NCBI RefSeq assembly: GCF_023336735.1
Contig: NZ_JAMBAQ010000003.1
Coordinates: 1-64,000 of the forward strand
Direction: 5' to 3'
Origin: Moraxella oculi
Lineage (GTDB): Bacteria > Pseudomonadota > Gammaproteobacteria > Pseudomonadales > Moraxellaceae
Length of the DNA stretch: 64,000 nt
The position numbers and the translations under genes were made by a program. This document shows positions 25,657 to 35,570 of the stretch, piece after piece; positions within the stretch are counted from its first letter, which is position 1, and every line of letters begins with the position of its first letter. Below the pieces are notes generated by a model, which saw only the letters and a program-made list of their open reading frames with translations, searched no databases and was not told the origin of the DNA.

Positions 25657-25678
25657 CATCAAATGACATCACAGATGT

Positions 25679-27349
25679 TTACATATTGGGATAATTTGGA
25701 CCGCCACCACCTTCTGGGGTGATCCAAGTGATGTTTTGGGCTGGGTCTTTGATGTCGCAAGTTTTACAATGCACGCAATTTTGACTATTGATGACGAATT
25801 TTGCACCTTTGGGTTCATTGTCATCAAGCACTACTTCATAGACGCCAGCAGGGCAATAGCGTTGTGCAGGTTCAGCATAAATTGGTAAATTGCGACTGAT
25901 CGGCACACTAGAATCTGTCAGGCGAAGATGACAGGGCTGGTCTTCTGCGTGATTGGTATTGGAGATGAACACTGATGAGAGTTTGTCAAAAGTCAGTTTG
26001 CCATCAGGTTTTGGATAGTCAGGCTTAAAAGCATGATCGGCTTTATCAAGTTGTTTATGATCTGGTGTGTTATCGGTAATGGTGAGTGGAAGTTTGCCTT
26101 GAAACCAGTTGTGCTCAACAAAAGTAAAAGCACCGCCCATCAGCGTACCCATGCGATGAATGGCAGGGGAAAAATTACGAGCGGTGTATGCCTCTTCAAA
26201 CAGCCACGATTTTTCAAAATTCGCTTGATACTCACTCACCTCATCGTGCGATCTACCTGCCTTGATGGCAGCAAAAACACTTTCAGCGGCAAGCATGCCA
26301 GATTTCATGGAAGTGTGCGTGCCTTTTAGTTTGGCAGGGTTGAGTAATCCTGCATCATCGCCAATCAGTACGCCACCTGCAAAGCTTAGCTTAGGCAAGC
26401 TATTAAGACCGCCTTTAACCAAAGCTCTAGCACCGTAGGACAAACGCTTACCTCCTTCTAAAATGGTGCGTATGGTTGGGTGTAGTTTTAGGCGTTGTAG
26501 TTCATCAAATGGAGAAAAGTAAGGATTCTTGTAAGACAAATCGCAGATCAGACCAAAACTGACTTGGTGATTTTCAGCAAAATACAAGAACCAACCACCT
26601 GTGGTGCCAGTTTCAGACAGTGGCCACCCTGTGCCGTGCATGATGACGCCTTCTTCATGTTTTTGTGGGTCAATCTCCCAAAGTTCTTTTAGACCGATTC
26701 CATAATGTTGGGGGTCTTTATCCTTATCCAAATGAAAACGACTGATTAAGCGTTTTCCTAAATGACCTCGACAGCCTTCTGCAAAGATGGTGTATTTGGC
26801 AAGTAGGTCATAACCTGGCTCAAAAGATGGCTTGGCTTCGCCTTTGGCATTGATGCCCATGTCTCCAGTGCGAATGCCTTTGACTGAACCGTCGTCATTA
26901 TATAAGATGTCACTGGCAGCAAATCCTGGAAACAGCATGATTTCCATCTCTTCAGCACGAGCGGCAAGCCAACGGACCACATTCCCCAAAGAGACAATGT
27001 AGTTGCCTTCATTATGCAATGGTTTTGGCACAGCCCAATCAGGTGTTTGAATGGCCTTTTGACCATTTAACATCATATAAACACGGTCTTCTTTGGTAGC
27101 AACGCTGATGGGGGCATCCATGTCTTTCCAGCTGGGCAGTAACTCATCAAGTGCTTTGGTCTCCATGATGGCACCTGATAAGATATGAGCACCAAACTCA
27201 GAACCTTTCTCTACCACACAGATCATGAATTCATCCATGCCAGCTTCATTAGCAAGTTGTTTTAGGCGAATTGCTGCTGACAGACCAGATGGTCCACCAC
27301 CGACAATCACCACATCAAATTCCATCGATTCTCGTTCGATATGTTGCAT
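25679..27349 (-). CDS. Electron transfer flavoprotein-ubiquinone oxidoreductase
   Basis: This 556-residue protein passes electrons from reduced electron transfer flavoprotein to ubiquinone. The FAD motif is VVIVGGGPSGLSAAIRL (about 13-29). The membrane/quinone region follows GGVLIGDDAGLLN (about 325-337), and the 4Fe-4S cluster motif is CPAGVYE plus NCVHCKTCDIKDP near the C-terminus. Length and order are those of ETF-QO. AGGACACAAT precedes the ATG. No etfAB genes are in view. It supports fatty acid or amino acid oxidation. Confidence 0.93.
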   Translation of the reverse strand: MQHIERESMEFDVVIVGGGPSGLSAAIRLKQLANEAGMDEFMICVVEKGSEFGAHILSGAIMETKALDELLPSWKDMDAPISVATKEDRVYMMLNGQKAIQTPDWAVPKPLHNEGNYIVSLGNVVRWLAARAEEMEIMLFPGFAASDILYNDDGSVKGIRTGDMGINAKGEAKPSFEPGYDLLAKYTIFAEGCRGHLGKRLISRFHLDKDKDPQHYGIGLKELWEIDPQKHEEGVIMHGTGWPLSETGTTGGWFLYFAENHQVSFGLICDLSYKNPYFSPFDELQRLKLHPTIRTILEGGKRLSYGARALVKGGLNSLPKLSFAGGVLIGDDAGLLNPAKLKGTHTSMKSGMLAAESVFAAIKAGRSHDEVSEYQANFEKSWLFEEAYTARNFSPAIHRMGTLMGGAFTFVEHNWFQGKLPLTITDNTPDHKQLDKADHAFKPDYPKPDGKLTFDKLSSVFISNTNHAEDQPCHLRLTDSSVPISRNLPIYAEPAQRYCPAGVYEVVLDDNEPKGAKFVINSQNCVHCKTCDIKDPAQNITWITPEGGGGPNYPNM

Positions 27350-27670
27350 ATTGTGTCCTATTGGCTAAGGTTTTTTGGCAATAAATACATTTTTATAAGC
27401 GAAAAAAACACATTGATTTGGCTGATAGAAATGCATGATTAAATGGTTCAAGCGAATGCTTAAAGTGTTGCTATATTTTACCAATCTTAATGAATTAGGC
27501 AAGTTAATAATCATCACGGATTGTTTTCTTGCGTAACAAGATGATTGATTGGTGGATAAATTGTTTGGAGGCATTGCTTTTGTGAATGGGTTTGGGCTAC
27601 AATTATTGGCAAGATAAAACGCTGATGAAGTCATCTGTCATCATCAAACACTGTCAAATCAGAGCATGCC
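27350..27670. other. Divergent intergenic region
   Basis: About 320 bases separate two divergently transcribed genes. An 89-codon minus-strand frame inside it lacks a ribosome site and composition like its neighbours, so it was not called. Promoters for both flanking genes are expected; none could be assigned with confidence. Confidence 0.35.
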
Positions 27671-28303
27671 ATGACCCAAAAAAATGATGAAATAACAGAC
27701 AATCAATCAAAAAATATCAATAAAAACAATACCATAGATAAATTGCTATCAGAGATTGGCAATCAAAGCAGCCAGCGAAAAACCCCACCGCTTGACGCTT
27801 GGTATCCTAGCAGGGTGCATGACTTTGATGTGGTGATTAAAGACAATGGCGAGTGGCATCACGCAGGGTCAAAAATGACTCGCCAGTCACTGATTGATTT
27901 GTTTGCAAGTGTGCTGTGGGGGCAAGTGGAGAATGGTCAGGCACAATATTTTCTAAAAACCCCAAGCGATTTGTATCGCATTCAGGTTGATGACGCACCG
28001 TTATTGATTAATACTGTGGATGAGATTGAGCAAGATGGCGAGAAATGGATTGTCTTTGGTACAACCACTGGTGATCAGATCATGCTTGGTGATGATTCTT
28101 TATATTTTAAGGAATTTGATAAAGATGGCAGAAAAGAGCAGCGTTTGTACATTGATGCCAGATTTGGACTTGTCGCACGCATCAGCAATAATGTGCTGTA
28201 TCATTTGGTTGAGATGGGCGAATTGTGTGAGCTGGGTGATAAAACAGCATTGATTCTAAAAAGTGGTGGTCGCACGCATCATGTGGAGGTGCCTAATGAT
28301 TAA
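27671..28303 (+). CDS. DUF1285 family protein
   Basis: This 210-residue cytoplasmic protein has a polar Asn/Lys-rich N-terminus (1-35) and then DUF1285 features: PPLDAWYPSRVHDFDVVIKDNGEWHHAGSKM (in part; about 40-70), LFASVLWGQVE, YFLKTPSDLYRIQVDDAPL (about 99-117) and RFGLVARISNNVLYHLVEMG. The function of DUF1285 is unknown. Its stop codon overlaps the murI start, indicating translational coupling. Confidence 0.8.
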   Translation: MTQKNDEITDNQSKNINKNNTIDKLLSEIGNQSSQRKTPPLDAWYPSRVHDFDVVIKDNGEWHHAGSKMTRQSLIDLFASVLWGQVENGQAQYFLKTPSDLYRIQVDDAPLLINTVDEIEQDGEKWIVFGTTTGDQIMLGDDSLYFKEFDKDGRKEQRLYIDARFGLVARISNNVLYHLVEMGELCELGDKTALILKSGGRTHHVEVPND

Positions 28304-29141
28304 CCAAAATCCCACCTTCATCAATGATGTTCAAAACGCACCAATTGGCGTGTTTGATTCTGGCGTGGGCGGGCTTTCTGTGTATCAGCACTTAAAGCAA
28401 GGCTTGCCAAATGAGCGATTTATTTACTATGCCGATACAGCTAATGTGCCCTATGGGAACAAATCTGGTGATGAAATTCTACTGCCGACATTACAGGCGG
28501 TGTCACATCTGTGCCAGCTTGGTTGCAAGCTCATCGTCATTGCATGTAATAGTGCCTCTGCCCATGCCTTGCCTGCCGTCAGGCAACAATGTGGCGTGCC
28601 AGTCGTAGGATTGGTACCTGCAGTCAAGCCTGCTTGTGCCATCACAAAACGCAAAAAAATCGGCGTGTTAGCCACCCAAGCCACCCTACAAGGGGAGTTA
28701 CTTAATGAGGTCATTGAGAGTGTTTGTGTGCCTGCTGGCATTGAGGTATTTAAGCACTTTGAGCCATGTCTGGTGCCTTGGGTAGAGTCTGGCATGTCAA
28801 TTCACTCACCAGTAGCCACGCTGCTTACTGATCAAGTTAAGCGATGGGCAGATGAGGGCGTGGATGTGATTGTTTTGGGTTGTACGCATTACCCGTTTTT
28901 TAAGCAGTTTTTACAAGACCATATTCATAAAAACAACCTTGATGTACGCTTGTTGGATTCTGGCGTGGCGATTGCTGAGCGAGTTAAATCTTTGCTGTTA
29001 GCATATCAAATTGAAGCGACCACACCCAACGATGCTGCTCTGGTATTTTATGCCAGTCGTTTCAACGAACAGCTGACGACACTGGTAACAACCCTAATTC
29101 ATGAATCCCCTTGCTTTACCGTACCTAACTTTCTTGATTGA
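28296..29141 (+). CDS. murI: Glutamate racemase
   Basis: This 281-residue enzyme makes D-glutamate for peptidoglycan. GVFDSGVGGLSVYQ (about 17-30), the first catalytic Cys in ACNSASAHALP (about 82-92) and the second in GCTHYPFF (about 194-201) are all present. The longer frame from 28263 was rejected: ATG 28296 has GTGGAGGTGCCTA upstream and overlaps the DUF1285 stop. Confidence 0.93.
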   Translation: MINQNPTFINDVQNAPIGVFDSGVGGLSVYQHLKQGLPNERFIYYADTANVPYGNKSGDEILLPTLQAVSHLCQLGCKLIVIACNSASAHALPAVRQQCGVPVVGLVPAVKPACAITKRKKIGVLATQATLQGELLNEVIESVCVPAGIEVFKHFEPCLVPWVESGMSIHSPVATLLTDQVKRWADEGVDVIVLGCTHYPFFKQFLQDHIHKNNLDVRLLDSGVAIAERVKSLLLAYQIEATTPNDAALVFYASRFNEQLTTLVTTLIHESPCFTVPNFLD

Positions 29142-29270
29142 TGAGACATTGGCAAACTGGTGATGAATGGGGATTAAATGTAGCGAAAATGTAAATTTTA
29201 CGGTAATGGCTTGTATTTGGTGATAAAATTTGCTCTAATGAGAGGACAGTTAATTGATTAGGGGGTAATC

Positions 29271-29453
29271 ATGTCGCATGATGCTGTAACTCACACATTC
29301 ACCAAAGAGATTAAAAAATTAGATGAGCTGGAAGATGACATGCGTGATGCTGAAAAATCACGCACCTTAGAAGAGCAGGTCGCTTATCTAAAATCAAAAG
29401 GCATTGACCCATCAAAAACCTATGCAAAATGGGACGATGATGAAGCGGAATGA
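29271..29453 (+). CDS. Small acidic hypothetical protein, 60 residues
   Basis: A 60-residue, highly charged, predicted helical protein (KEIKKLDELEDDMRDAEKS, EEQVAYLKSKGIDPSKTYAK) with a run of Asp/Glu at the C-terminus. A TAGGGGGTAATC sequence immediately precedes the ATG and a strong terminator follows 18 bases after the stop, so it is probably a real monocistronic gene. The family was not recognised. Confidence 0.65.
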   Translation: MSHDAVTHTFTKEIKKLDELEDDMRDAEKSRTLEEQVAYLKSKGIDPSKTYAKWDDDEAE

Positions 29454-29471
29454 CAGTCTTAACCTTATGAT

Positions 29472-29508
29472 GACAAACCCCTAAGTCTGCTTAGGGGTTT
29501 GTCATTTT
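29472..29508. terminator. Strong bidirectional terminator
   Basis: GACAAACCCCTAAG and CTTAGGGGTTTGTC form a perfect 14-base stem around TCTG, followed by ATTTTTG. It separates the 60-residue gene (plus) from the convergent lytic transglycosylase gene (minus). Confidence 0.85.
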
Positions 29509-29527
29509 TGTCATTGATGGTAAAAGT

Positions 29528-30907
29528 TCATTCTTTTGGAATGAGTGAGATGGTGCCATCAGCATTTATGACCTTCTGATAGGTTTTTGGGACGACGCTT
29601 TTGATGGGTGTGGCAATCTGCTGGCTGGTTGGTACATGGCTTATGGGCATTTGGTATGGTCTTGAATTGTGTGTAGGTAGGGTGGCAGGCGTGCTGCTGG
29701 TTTGGGTAATTAAGCGATAAAACTTTTGGCCAGCACGACCATTGGGGGTAACGCCAACCTTGCGTTGATAGTCCATGATGGCACGGCGAGTGTTGTCACC
29801 AATGATGCCATCTATTTGACCGATGTCGTAGCCTGCATTGGCCAGTGCCTGCTGAATTTCTTTAGCTTCACGGCGACTGATGCCAGCATCGTCTGTCGGC
29901 CAAGCGGTAGTAAACTGCGTGTTCGTACTGGCATTTTCTATCAAGGTTGACAGATGAGCAATCGCAAGTGCGTAGCTTTCTGAATTATTGTAGCGATAGA
30001 AAGTATCAAAATTTCTACCAACCAAGAAAGCGGGACCATCAAAACCTGCTGGCAATAGCAGACCTGCTGACGCCATGTTGTTTGGTATTGGGCGACCATC
30101 TGGTAAGGTAATGCCTTGATTTTGCCAATGTGTGATGGTGTGCTTATTGGTGCGTCCGCTTGGTCCTGTGTAGCCATTAAGTCCGACCTCATACCCCCAA
30201 GGCTCTCCTGTACGATAGCCACGCTTGGAAAGAAAATTGGCAGTACTGGCAAGTGCATCGGCTTTACTATTGACCAAGTCCTTATGTCCATCATTATCAA
30301 AATCTACCGCCAACTCTAAAAAGGTGCTGGGCATGAATTGAGTCTGACCAAAAGCACCCGCCCAAGAGCCTATCATGTCCTTTGGCTGAATGTCTCCATT
30401 TTGAACAATTCTAAGTGCGTTGGCAAATTCTTTGCGAAAATAGTTTTGACGACGATCAAAGCAAGAAAGTGTGGCAAGGCTGCGAAATAGATTTTTGCCC
30501 CCTAGAGTTTGTCCAAAGTTACTTTCCACACCCCACACCCCAAGCACATGTTCAGGCTGTACGCCGTATCGTGCTTGTATTTTTTGTAAGACATCGGCTT
30601 GTTCGGCCTTGGCTTGCAAACCATCAATCACTCGCTCAACATCAACCAATGATGCGTGATAATCCCAAACATCTTTTTTAAACTCTGGTTGATGATTGAG
30701 TGAGCGAATGACCGATGGGTCAGGTTCGCTTGGGCGATGAGTTTCAAAAGTTGTTTCGGAAATCCCCTTAAAAGTAGCTGAGTTTTTTAGGGTGGTTAAA
30801 CACTGATGAAATTCATTGGTAGATAATTTTGGTAATTCACTTGCCAGAACTGGTGTGGATACTGCACAACAGACTAGAGCAAAAAGCAACTTGGTGTTTT
30901 TTTTCAT
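29528..30907 (-). CDS. Lytic murein transglycosylase (MltB family) with peptidoglycan-binding domain
   Basis: This 459-residue periplasmic enzyme cleaves glycan strands of peptidoglycan. A Sec signal (MKKNTKLLFALVCCAVSTPV, cleavage near LASE) is followed by the MltB-type catalytic domain: GVWGVESNFGQTLGGKN with the catalytic Glu (about 118-134) and GSWAGAFGQTQFMPSTF (about 177-193). A C-terminal PG_binding_1 repeat follows (about 345-395: YDIGQIDGIIGDNTRRAIMD). Frames up to 31000 are in phase; 30907 was chosen for AGGATTTTTT and the signal. No lipobox is visible, so it is soluble rather than MltB proper. Confidence 0.88.
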   Translation of the reverse strand: MKKNTKLLFALVCCAVSTPVLASELPKLSTNEFHQCLTTLKNSATFKGISETTFETHRPSEPDPSVIRSLNHQPEFKKDVWDYHASLVDVERVIDGLQAKAEQADVLQKIQARYGVQPEHVLGVWGVESNFGQTLGGKNLFRSLATLSCFDRRQNYFRKEFANALRIVQNGDIQPKDMIGSWAGAFGQTQFMPSTFLELAVDFDNDGHKDLVNSKADALASTANFLSKRGYRTGEPWGYEVGLNGYTGPSGRTNKHTITHWQNQGITLPDGRPIPNNMASAGLLLPAGFDGPAFLVGRNFDTFYRYNNSESYALAIAHLSTLIENASTNTQFTTAWPTDDAGISRREAKEIQQALANAGYDIGQIDGIIGDNTRRAIMDYQRKVGVTPNGRAGQKFYRLITQTSSTPATLPTHNSRPYQMPISHVPTSQQIATPIKSVVPKTYQKVINADGTISLIPKE

Positions 30908-31045
30908 AAAAAATCCTAAGGTGTTCATGTGTTTTGATGTAGGGTACAAGATTTTGGTTGATTGATAAAGCAAATTTGATAAAAAATCACCATATGGCAA
31001 TGTTGTAGAAATAATGCCAATTCAAACTGATCAGATGCCAAAGTG

Positions 31046-32461
31046 TCATTTTGCAAGCCTTGCCATGGAGAGTTTTTGGTGGCGAATCACTTTTTTGCTG
31101 TGATGCTCAAGATGCCAAGTGAGCAAAATTGCCGCCACCAATAAAGAGATGACCAGTGCCATCCAAAAGCCATAGATTCCAAAATCATAATAAAAAGCCA
31201 GCACATAGCCTGGAATGAGTCCACAGCCCCAAAAAGCGACTAAGTGGATAATCATGGGAGTATTGGTTACTTTATAGCCTCGTAATGCACTGCTTGCTAC
31301 GCACTGAACGGCATCGCCCAGCTGAAAGGCGGCGGCAAACAGCAGTACTGTCGTTGCGATGCTAATGACTGTCAAATCATCGGTGTAGAGTTGAGCGATG
31401 GGGTGTCGCAGTGCGATTAAAGTGGTTGCTGTCATACAAGACATGATGATGGCACTGACGATGGCCACGCCACAGACATAGCGAGCCCTATGAGGTCTGC
31501 CTTGCCCCAGATAAAACCCTGTACGCACCGTCGCTGCAATCCCAAGGCTTTGTGGCAGCATGAAAATCAGACTGGTTAGGCTGATGGCAATCTGTTGGGC
31601 GGCGACATAGTCTTCGGTCGTGCCGAAAGCATCGCCTTTTAAGCGTGCCACAAAAAACATGATGCAAGTAAATAGGCTGACTTCAATAAAAAAAGACAGA
31701 CCGATTGGCAACCCTAAACGCGTGATTTCGCCGACTGTCTTCATGTTTGGTGGGCTGAACTTTTCTAACAAGCCAAAGGGCTTAAAATGACTGTCTTTGG
31801 CAATATAAACGGCCAAAATGATGGCATTAAGCCAAAAGACAATCGCTGTTGCCAGTCCACACCCTGCACCACCCAAAGCTGGCATGCCAAATTTGCCATG
31901 CACAAAAATCCAATTTAATGGAATGTTAATCAAAAAACACACCCAACTGACAATCATGATGACTCGTGGTCGATTCAGGCTGGAGGCATAAGCGTGCAAT
32001 CCACGGTGAATCATGGCAGCAGGCATGGCAAGACCTACGAACCATAGATAATTTTCAGTGATGTGGAGTGTGTGAGTACCCAAATCAAAAAAAGTCTTAA
32101 AGGGTGTGATGGCGGCCCACATAAAAAACATGCCAAAGATGCCTGTGAATAAACCATACCACAAGCCTTGTCGACCCATCTCGCCAATTTGACTGGTCTG
32201 TTTGGCACCATGTTGTTGAGCGATCATTGGATTGAGTGCAATCATGATGCCAAGTAAAGTAACATATACGGTCGTGAACAGACTGCTACCAAGTGCTACT
32301 GCTGCCAAATCGCTTTTGCCTGCACCGCCTGCCATGATTGTATCTACAAACCCTGTGCCTACCTGCCCCAGTTGTGCAATGAGCATGGGCATGGCAAGAC
32401 TAACTAAAGATGTTAGCTCTTTTTTGTAAGTGTTAATGGGGTATTTGGCAATGTCTAGCAT
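31046..32461 (-). CDS. MATE family multidrug efflux transporter (NorM-like)
   Basis: This 471-residue inner-membrane protein has 12 hydrophobic segments and the MATE layout of two six-helix bundles, with repeats at LAMPMLIAQLGQVGTGFVDTIMAG (in part; about 22-45) and LGLPIGLSFFIEVSLF (about 252-267). NorM relatives extrude cationic drugs and dyes in exchange for sodium or protons. It is monocistronic between the transglycosylase and a divergent lyase gene. The specific substrate is unknown. Confidence 0.88.
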   Translation of the reverse strand: MLDIAKYPINTYKKELTSLVSLAMPMLIAQLGQVGTGFVDTIMAGGAGKSDLAAVALGSSLFTTVYVTLLGIMIALNPMIAQQHGAKQTSQIGEMGRQGLWYGLFTGIFGMFFMWAAITPFKTFFDLGTHTLHITENYLWFVGLAMPAAMIHRGLHAYASSLNRPRVIMIVSWVCFLINIPLNWIFVHGKFGMPALGGAGCGLATAIVFWLNAIILAVYIAKDSHFKPFGLLEKFSPPNMKTVGEITRLGLPIGLSFFIEVSLFTCIMFFVARLKGDAFGTTEDYVAAQQIAISLTSLIFMLPQSLGIAATVRTGFYLGQGRPHRARYVCGVAIVSAIIMSCMTATTLIALRHPIAQLYTDDLTVISIATTVLLFAAAFQLGDAVQCVASSALRGYKVTNTPMIIHLVAFWGCGLIPGYVLAFYYDFGIYGFWMALVISLLVAAILLTWHLEHHSKKVIRHQKLSMARLAK

Positions 32462-32670
32462 GGCAATTTTTTGAATGGTAAGTCAAGTAGGGTAGGCTTT
32501 ATGGTAATGGGTGATTATAGCACATTTATTAAGTGCGTAAGGAGTAATGTCAATCTTGCTGTATCAGTGTTCCTATGTTTAAGACTGTCTTGATTGGCTT
32601 TACTTACTTTACAATTTCCCCAAAACAATGCTATCTTGTGTGCTTTAAACATGTATTTTGGACAATCAAC

Positions 32671-33480
32671 ATGCAAAGCAATTTCACAACTTACCTATTT
32701 GTGCCAGCAACTCGTTTGGATAGGGTGGCTAAGGCGTTTGATAGCGGTGCTGATGCCATCATCATTGACTTAGAAGATGCGGTGGAAGGGGTGGGTAAGT
32801 CTGAAGCTCGCCAAGCACTGATAGAAGCTGATAAGATCTTTAAGCAATCTTATTGGTTACGCATCAATTCGGCAAGCACGCCAGACTATGGGCATGATGT
32901 TGCAATGGTTCAAGGCTTGTGTCATGTACAGGGGTTACTGTTACCAAAAGCAGAATCTGCCTTGTCTGTAACAGCCTTGCATCAAGCAACTTCACTGCCC
33001 ATTATCGCTGCCATTGAAACTGCTAAGGGTGTGTTAAGCATTGCTGATATTGCCACGGCGAATGGATTGTTTGCTATGACCTATGGATGTTTGGATTTGG
33101 CAAAATCACTGGGCATGACCATCGGCACGCCATCAGCACAAGTGGTGCTAGATAAGATACGCACCGATTTGCTATTGCATTCATCGGTTTGCAATTTATC
33201 AGCACCGATTGAGACGATTTTTGCAGATTTTCATGATGATTTGGGTGTGGCAACCTTTGCCAAATACGCCCAAAACTTCGGTTTTGGCGGTCAGTTGCTC
33301 ATTCACCCAAAGCAAGTCATGCCCATCAAGCAAGCAACAAGACCTGATGAGAAGATGCTTGATTTTGCCAAAAAAGTCATCGATTTGCATCAGCGAACAG
33401 GTCAAGCTGTGTTTTGCGTGGAAGGAAAAATGGTTGACAAGCCAGTGATTGAATGGGCAAGGCGAATGCTTGATGATTGA
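32671..33480 (+). CDS. HpcH/HpaI aldolase / citrate lyase beta-like CoA ester lyase
   Basis: This 269-residue TIM-barrel enzyme of the CitE-like group cleaves or forms acyl-CoA esters. FVPATRLDRVAKAF (about 10-23), ADAIIIDLEDAVEG (about 28-41) with the metal-binding acidic residues, the Arg-containing WLRINS and the Glu in PIIAAIETAKGVL (about 110-122) are visible. The Gly-rich FGGQLLIHPKQV near residue 205-216 is typical of the family. ATG 32671 was chosen over the longer frame from 32575 by homology. It may be malyl-CoA or citramalyl-CoA lyase; the substrate is uncertain. Confidence 0.8.
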   Translation: MQSNFTTYLFVPATRLDRVAKAFDSGADAIIIDLEDAVEGVGKSEARQALIEADKIFKQSYWLRINSASTPDYGHDVAMVQGLCHVQGLLLPKAESALSVTALHQATSLPIIAAIETAKGVLSIADIATANGLFAMTYGCLDLAKSLGMTIGTPSAQVVLDKIRTDLLLHSSVCNLSAPIETIFADFHDDLGVATFAKYAQNFGFGGQLLIHPKQVMPIKQATRPDEKMLDFAKKVIDLHQRTGQAVFCVEGKMVDKPVIEWARRMLDD

Positions 33481-33510
33481 TGAGTGTTGCAGTGCCTGAT
33501 TTCAATCTTT

Positions 33511-34467
33511 TTAGGCATTTTCTGTGGTGATGGCAATGGCGTGTTTGATGTCATTGAGATGTTGAGACACCATAAATAGTCTATCCACCCCTAGGGCAAT
33601 ACCGCTACAAGGCGGCAGCTGATTGCAGGCGTGAACAAGATTCATGTCAATTGGTATGGAGGGTCGCCCAAGTGCCACTCTTTTGACATTATCTGCTTGA
33701 AATCTTGCCAATAATTCATCGCCATCAGCCAGCTCGTCATAAGCGTTGGCTATCTCAATACCATCAATATAAAGCTCAAATCGTCTAGCAACCAAATACC
33801 CATCTTTATCATGTGTCGTCTTGGCAAGTGCGGCGGTGTCAGGTGGGTAGTCTATGATGAGGGTGGGTACTTGCTTACCCAAATTCGGCTCAATCAGATG
33901 ACTAAATAGTAAATCCAACCAGCCTTGTCGATCATCTTCCATATCCAGTGTGATGCCGTATGAAGATGCACATCGCCTCATTTCATTGATGCTACTGACA
34001 AAAGGGTGGATGCCAAGTGGTAAAAAACTGTCTGCGTAGCTCAGCTTTTCAAAACAGATGTGCTTTCCCATGACGATGCCGATCAGTTGGTATAGCTCAT
34101 CAGCCAGTTCATCAAGGCTAAAATGCGGACGATACCATTCAAGCATGGTAAACTCAATGTTGTGCCGACTGCCACATTCATGATCTCGAAAGACTTGGCA
34201 AATCTGATAAATGGGGGTTTGCCAAGCAGCAAGCAGACGCTTCATGGCGAATTCTGGGGAGGTGTGCAGATGACCAGTACGCAGTTTGCCAGCTTGATGA
34301 AAATTGGCTGTTATTGAGTCAATAAAAACATCGGTATTGCCAGCATTTGATAGAATGGGTGTGGTTACCTCTAAAACCCCACGATTCAAAAAAAACTGGC
34401 GAATTTGCGACAGCATGTTGGCACGCTGTCGAGCCAATAACAGGCTTTGGCTTGGTTGTTGATTCAT
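33511..34467 (-). CDS. epmA: Elongation factor P (R)-beta-lysine ligase
   Basis: This 318-residue paralogue of the lysyl-tRNA synthetase catalytic domain attaches (R)-beta-lysine to elongation factor P, relieving ribosome stalling at polyproline. Class II motifs are visible: FFLNRGVLEVTTPILS (motif 1), FRDHECGSRHNIEFTMLEWY (motif 2) and GIALGVDRLFMV (motif 3). There is no anticodon-binding domain, so it is EpmA rather than LysS. It follows pdxB with 34 bases between in an operon. The EpmB partner is not in the window. Confidence 0.92.
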   Translation of the reverse strand: MNQQPSQSLLLARQRANMLSQIRQFFLNRGVLEVTTPILSNAGNTDVFIDSITANFHQAGKLRTGHLHTSPEFAMKRLLAAWQTPIYQICQVFRDHECGSRHNIEFTMLEWYRPHFSLDELADELYQLIGIVMGKHICFEKLSYADSFLPLGIHPFVSSINEMRRCASSYGITLDMEDDRQGWLDLLFSHLIEPNLGKQVPTLIIDYPPDTAALAKTTHDKDGYLVARRFELYIDGIEIANAYDELADGDELLARFQADNVKRVALGRPSIPIDMNLVHACNQLPPCSGIALGVDRLFMVSQHLNDIKHAIAITTENA

Positions 34468-34501
34468 GATGATGCTCACAATTGGTATGGCGGAATGTTA
34501 G

Positions 34502-35563
34502 TCAATAAAGCCATTCATGGCGTAGGGCGTAGTTTTTGCGAAGCTGATCAAAGCTTGCACCCTCCACGCCATGCTGACCTAATGCACGCAAATTGACATC
34601 ATCTTGAACGATGTCATAAAAGCGTGCCAATGAGATTGGCGTAAGCTGTTTGATACTTGCCTTAAAATCAGCCCAGCTTAAAGGATTTGGAGGGAGTAAA
34701 GCAGACAGATGTTGCATGATTGGCAAATGAAAATGGCGGCAAAATGCTTGATAAATCATGTCTGTACCACGCAATTTACCCTCTAATGTGTAGCCTGCAA
34801 TGTGTGGCGTGGCAATGGCAAGGCGATTTAATAATGCGGCATCAATATTTGGTTCGTGTGGAAAGACATCTAATACAACTTTCAAGTTTTGTTGGTTGAT
34901 TGCTGTCATCAAGTCATCATGATGAATGATTTTACCACGAGCGGTGTTGATGATGAGCGTGTTATTTTTGATTTTAGATAGGTTGTTTTTATTGAGCAGA
35001 TGGTAGGTTGGGTGGTTACCATCTTGGGTTAGGGGGGTGTGAATGCTGATGACATCGCTATTTTTTAATAGCTTGTCAAGACTGCTGTTGTTGATATTAC
35101 TGGTCGCTAATAAGGGGTCATGTCCTAAAATATGCCAGCCCAGCTGTTGGGCATAGCCAGCCAGTGTGCTACCAATATTGCCAAGTCCGATGATGCCGAT
35201 GGTGATGTGCTTGTCGTAATATTCTGGGTATAGGTAAGAGATGGCAACAAGAACATACTGAGCGACCGAATGCTTGCTACATCCACCAGCATTACTGAAT
35301 GAAATGCCATGCTTGTTCAGGTGAGTGATATTCACATGGTCAGTGCCGATGGTGGCAGAGCCAACGAAGCTGACTTTGCCGAAATCGGTGATGGTGTCGG
35401 AGTTGATGGGTGTGACTGATCTGATGAATAGAGCATCTGGATTGTATTTTTTGATGGCATGTTGATTGATATCTCGACCTTTAACTTTGATGAGGTGGAT
35501 ATCATGGTGTGCCATGTATTCATCAAGATTGATGATATTTTCGTCGGCTAAGATGGTAAGCAT
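34502..35563 (-). CDS. pdxB: Erythronate-4-phosphate dehydrogenase
   Basis: This 353-residue D-2-hydroxyacid dehydrogenase oxidises 4-phosphoerythronate in pyridoxal phosphate synthesis. The N-terminus MLTILADENI and the NAD-binding GIIGLGNIGSTLAGYAQQLG (about 124-143) are typical. NTARGKIIHHDD with the catalytic Arg (about 206-217), and HIAGYTLEGKLRGTDM (about 252-267) with the catalytic His, are PdxB-specific, as is the C-terminal dimerisation domain. It lies between the AI-2E permease gene (7 bases) and epmA. Confidence 0.92.
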   Translation of the reverse strand: MLTILADENIINLDEYMAHHDIHLIKVKGRDINQHAIKKYNPDALFIRSVTPINSDTITDFGKVSFVGSATIGTDHVNITHLNKHGISFSNAGGCSKHSVAQYVLVAISYLYPEYYDKHITIGIIGLGNIGSTLAGYAQQLGWHILGHDPLLATSNINNSSLDKLLKNSDVISIHTPLTQDGNHPTYHLLNKNNLSKIKNNTLIINTARGKIIHHDDLMTAINQQNLKVVLDVFPHEPNIDAALLNRLAIATPHIAGYTLEGKLRGTDMIYQAFCRHFHLPIMQHLSALLPPNPLSWADFKASIKQLTPISLARFYDIVQDDVNLRALGQHGVEGASFDQLRKNYALRHEWLY

Positions 35564-35570
35564 GATCGAT

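Noticed and set aside
27365-27634. 89-codon minus-strand frame upstream of the DUF1285 gene
   Set aside because: No ribosome site, low-complexity composition unlike its neighbours, and it fills a divergent promoter region.
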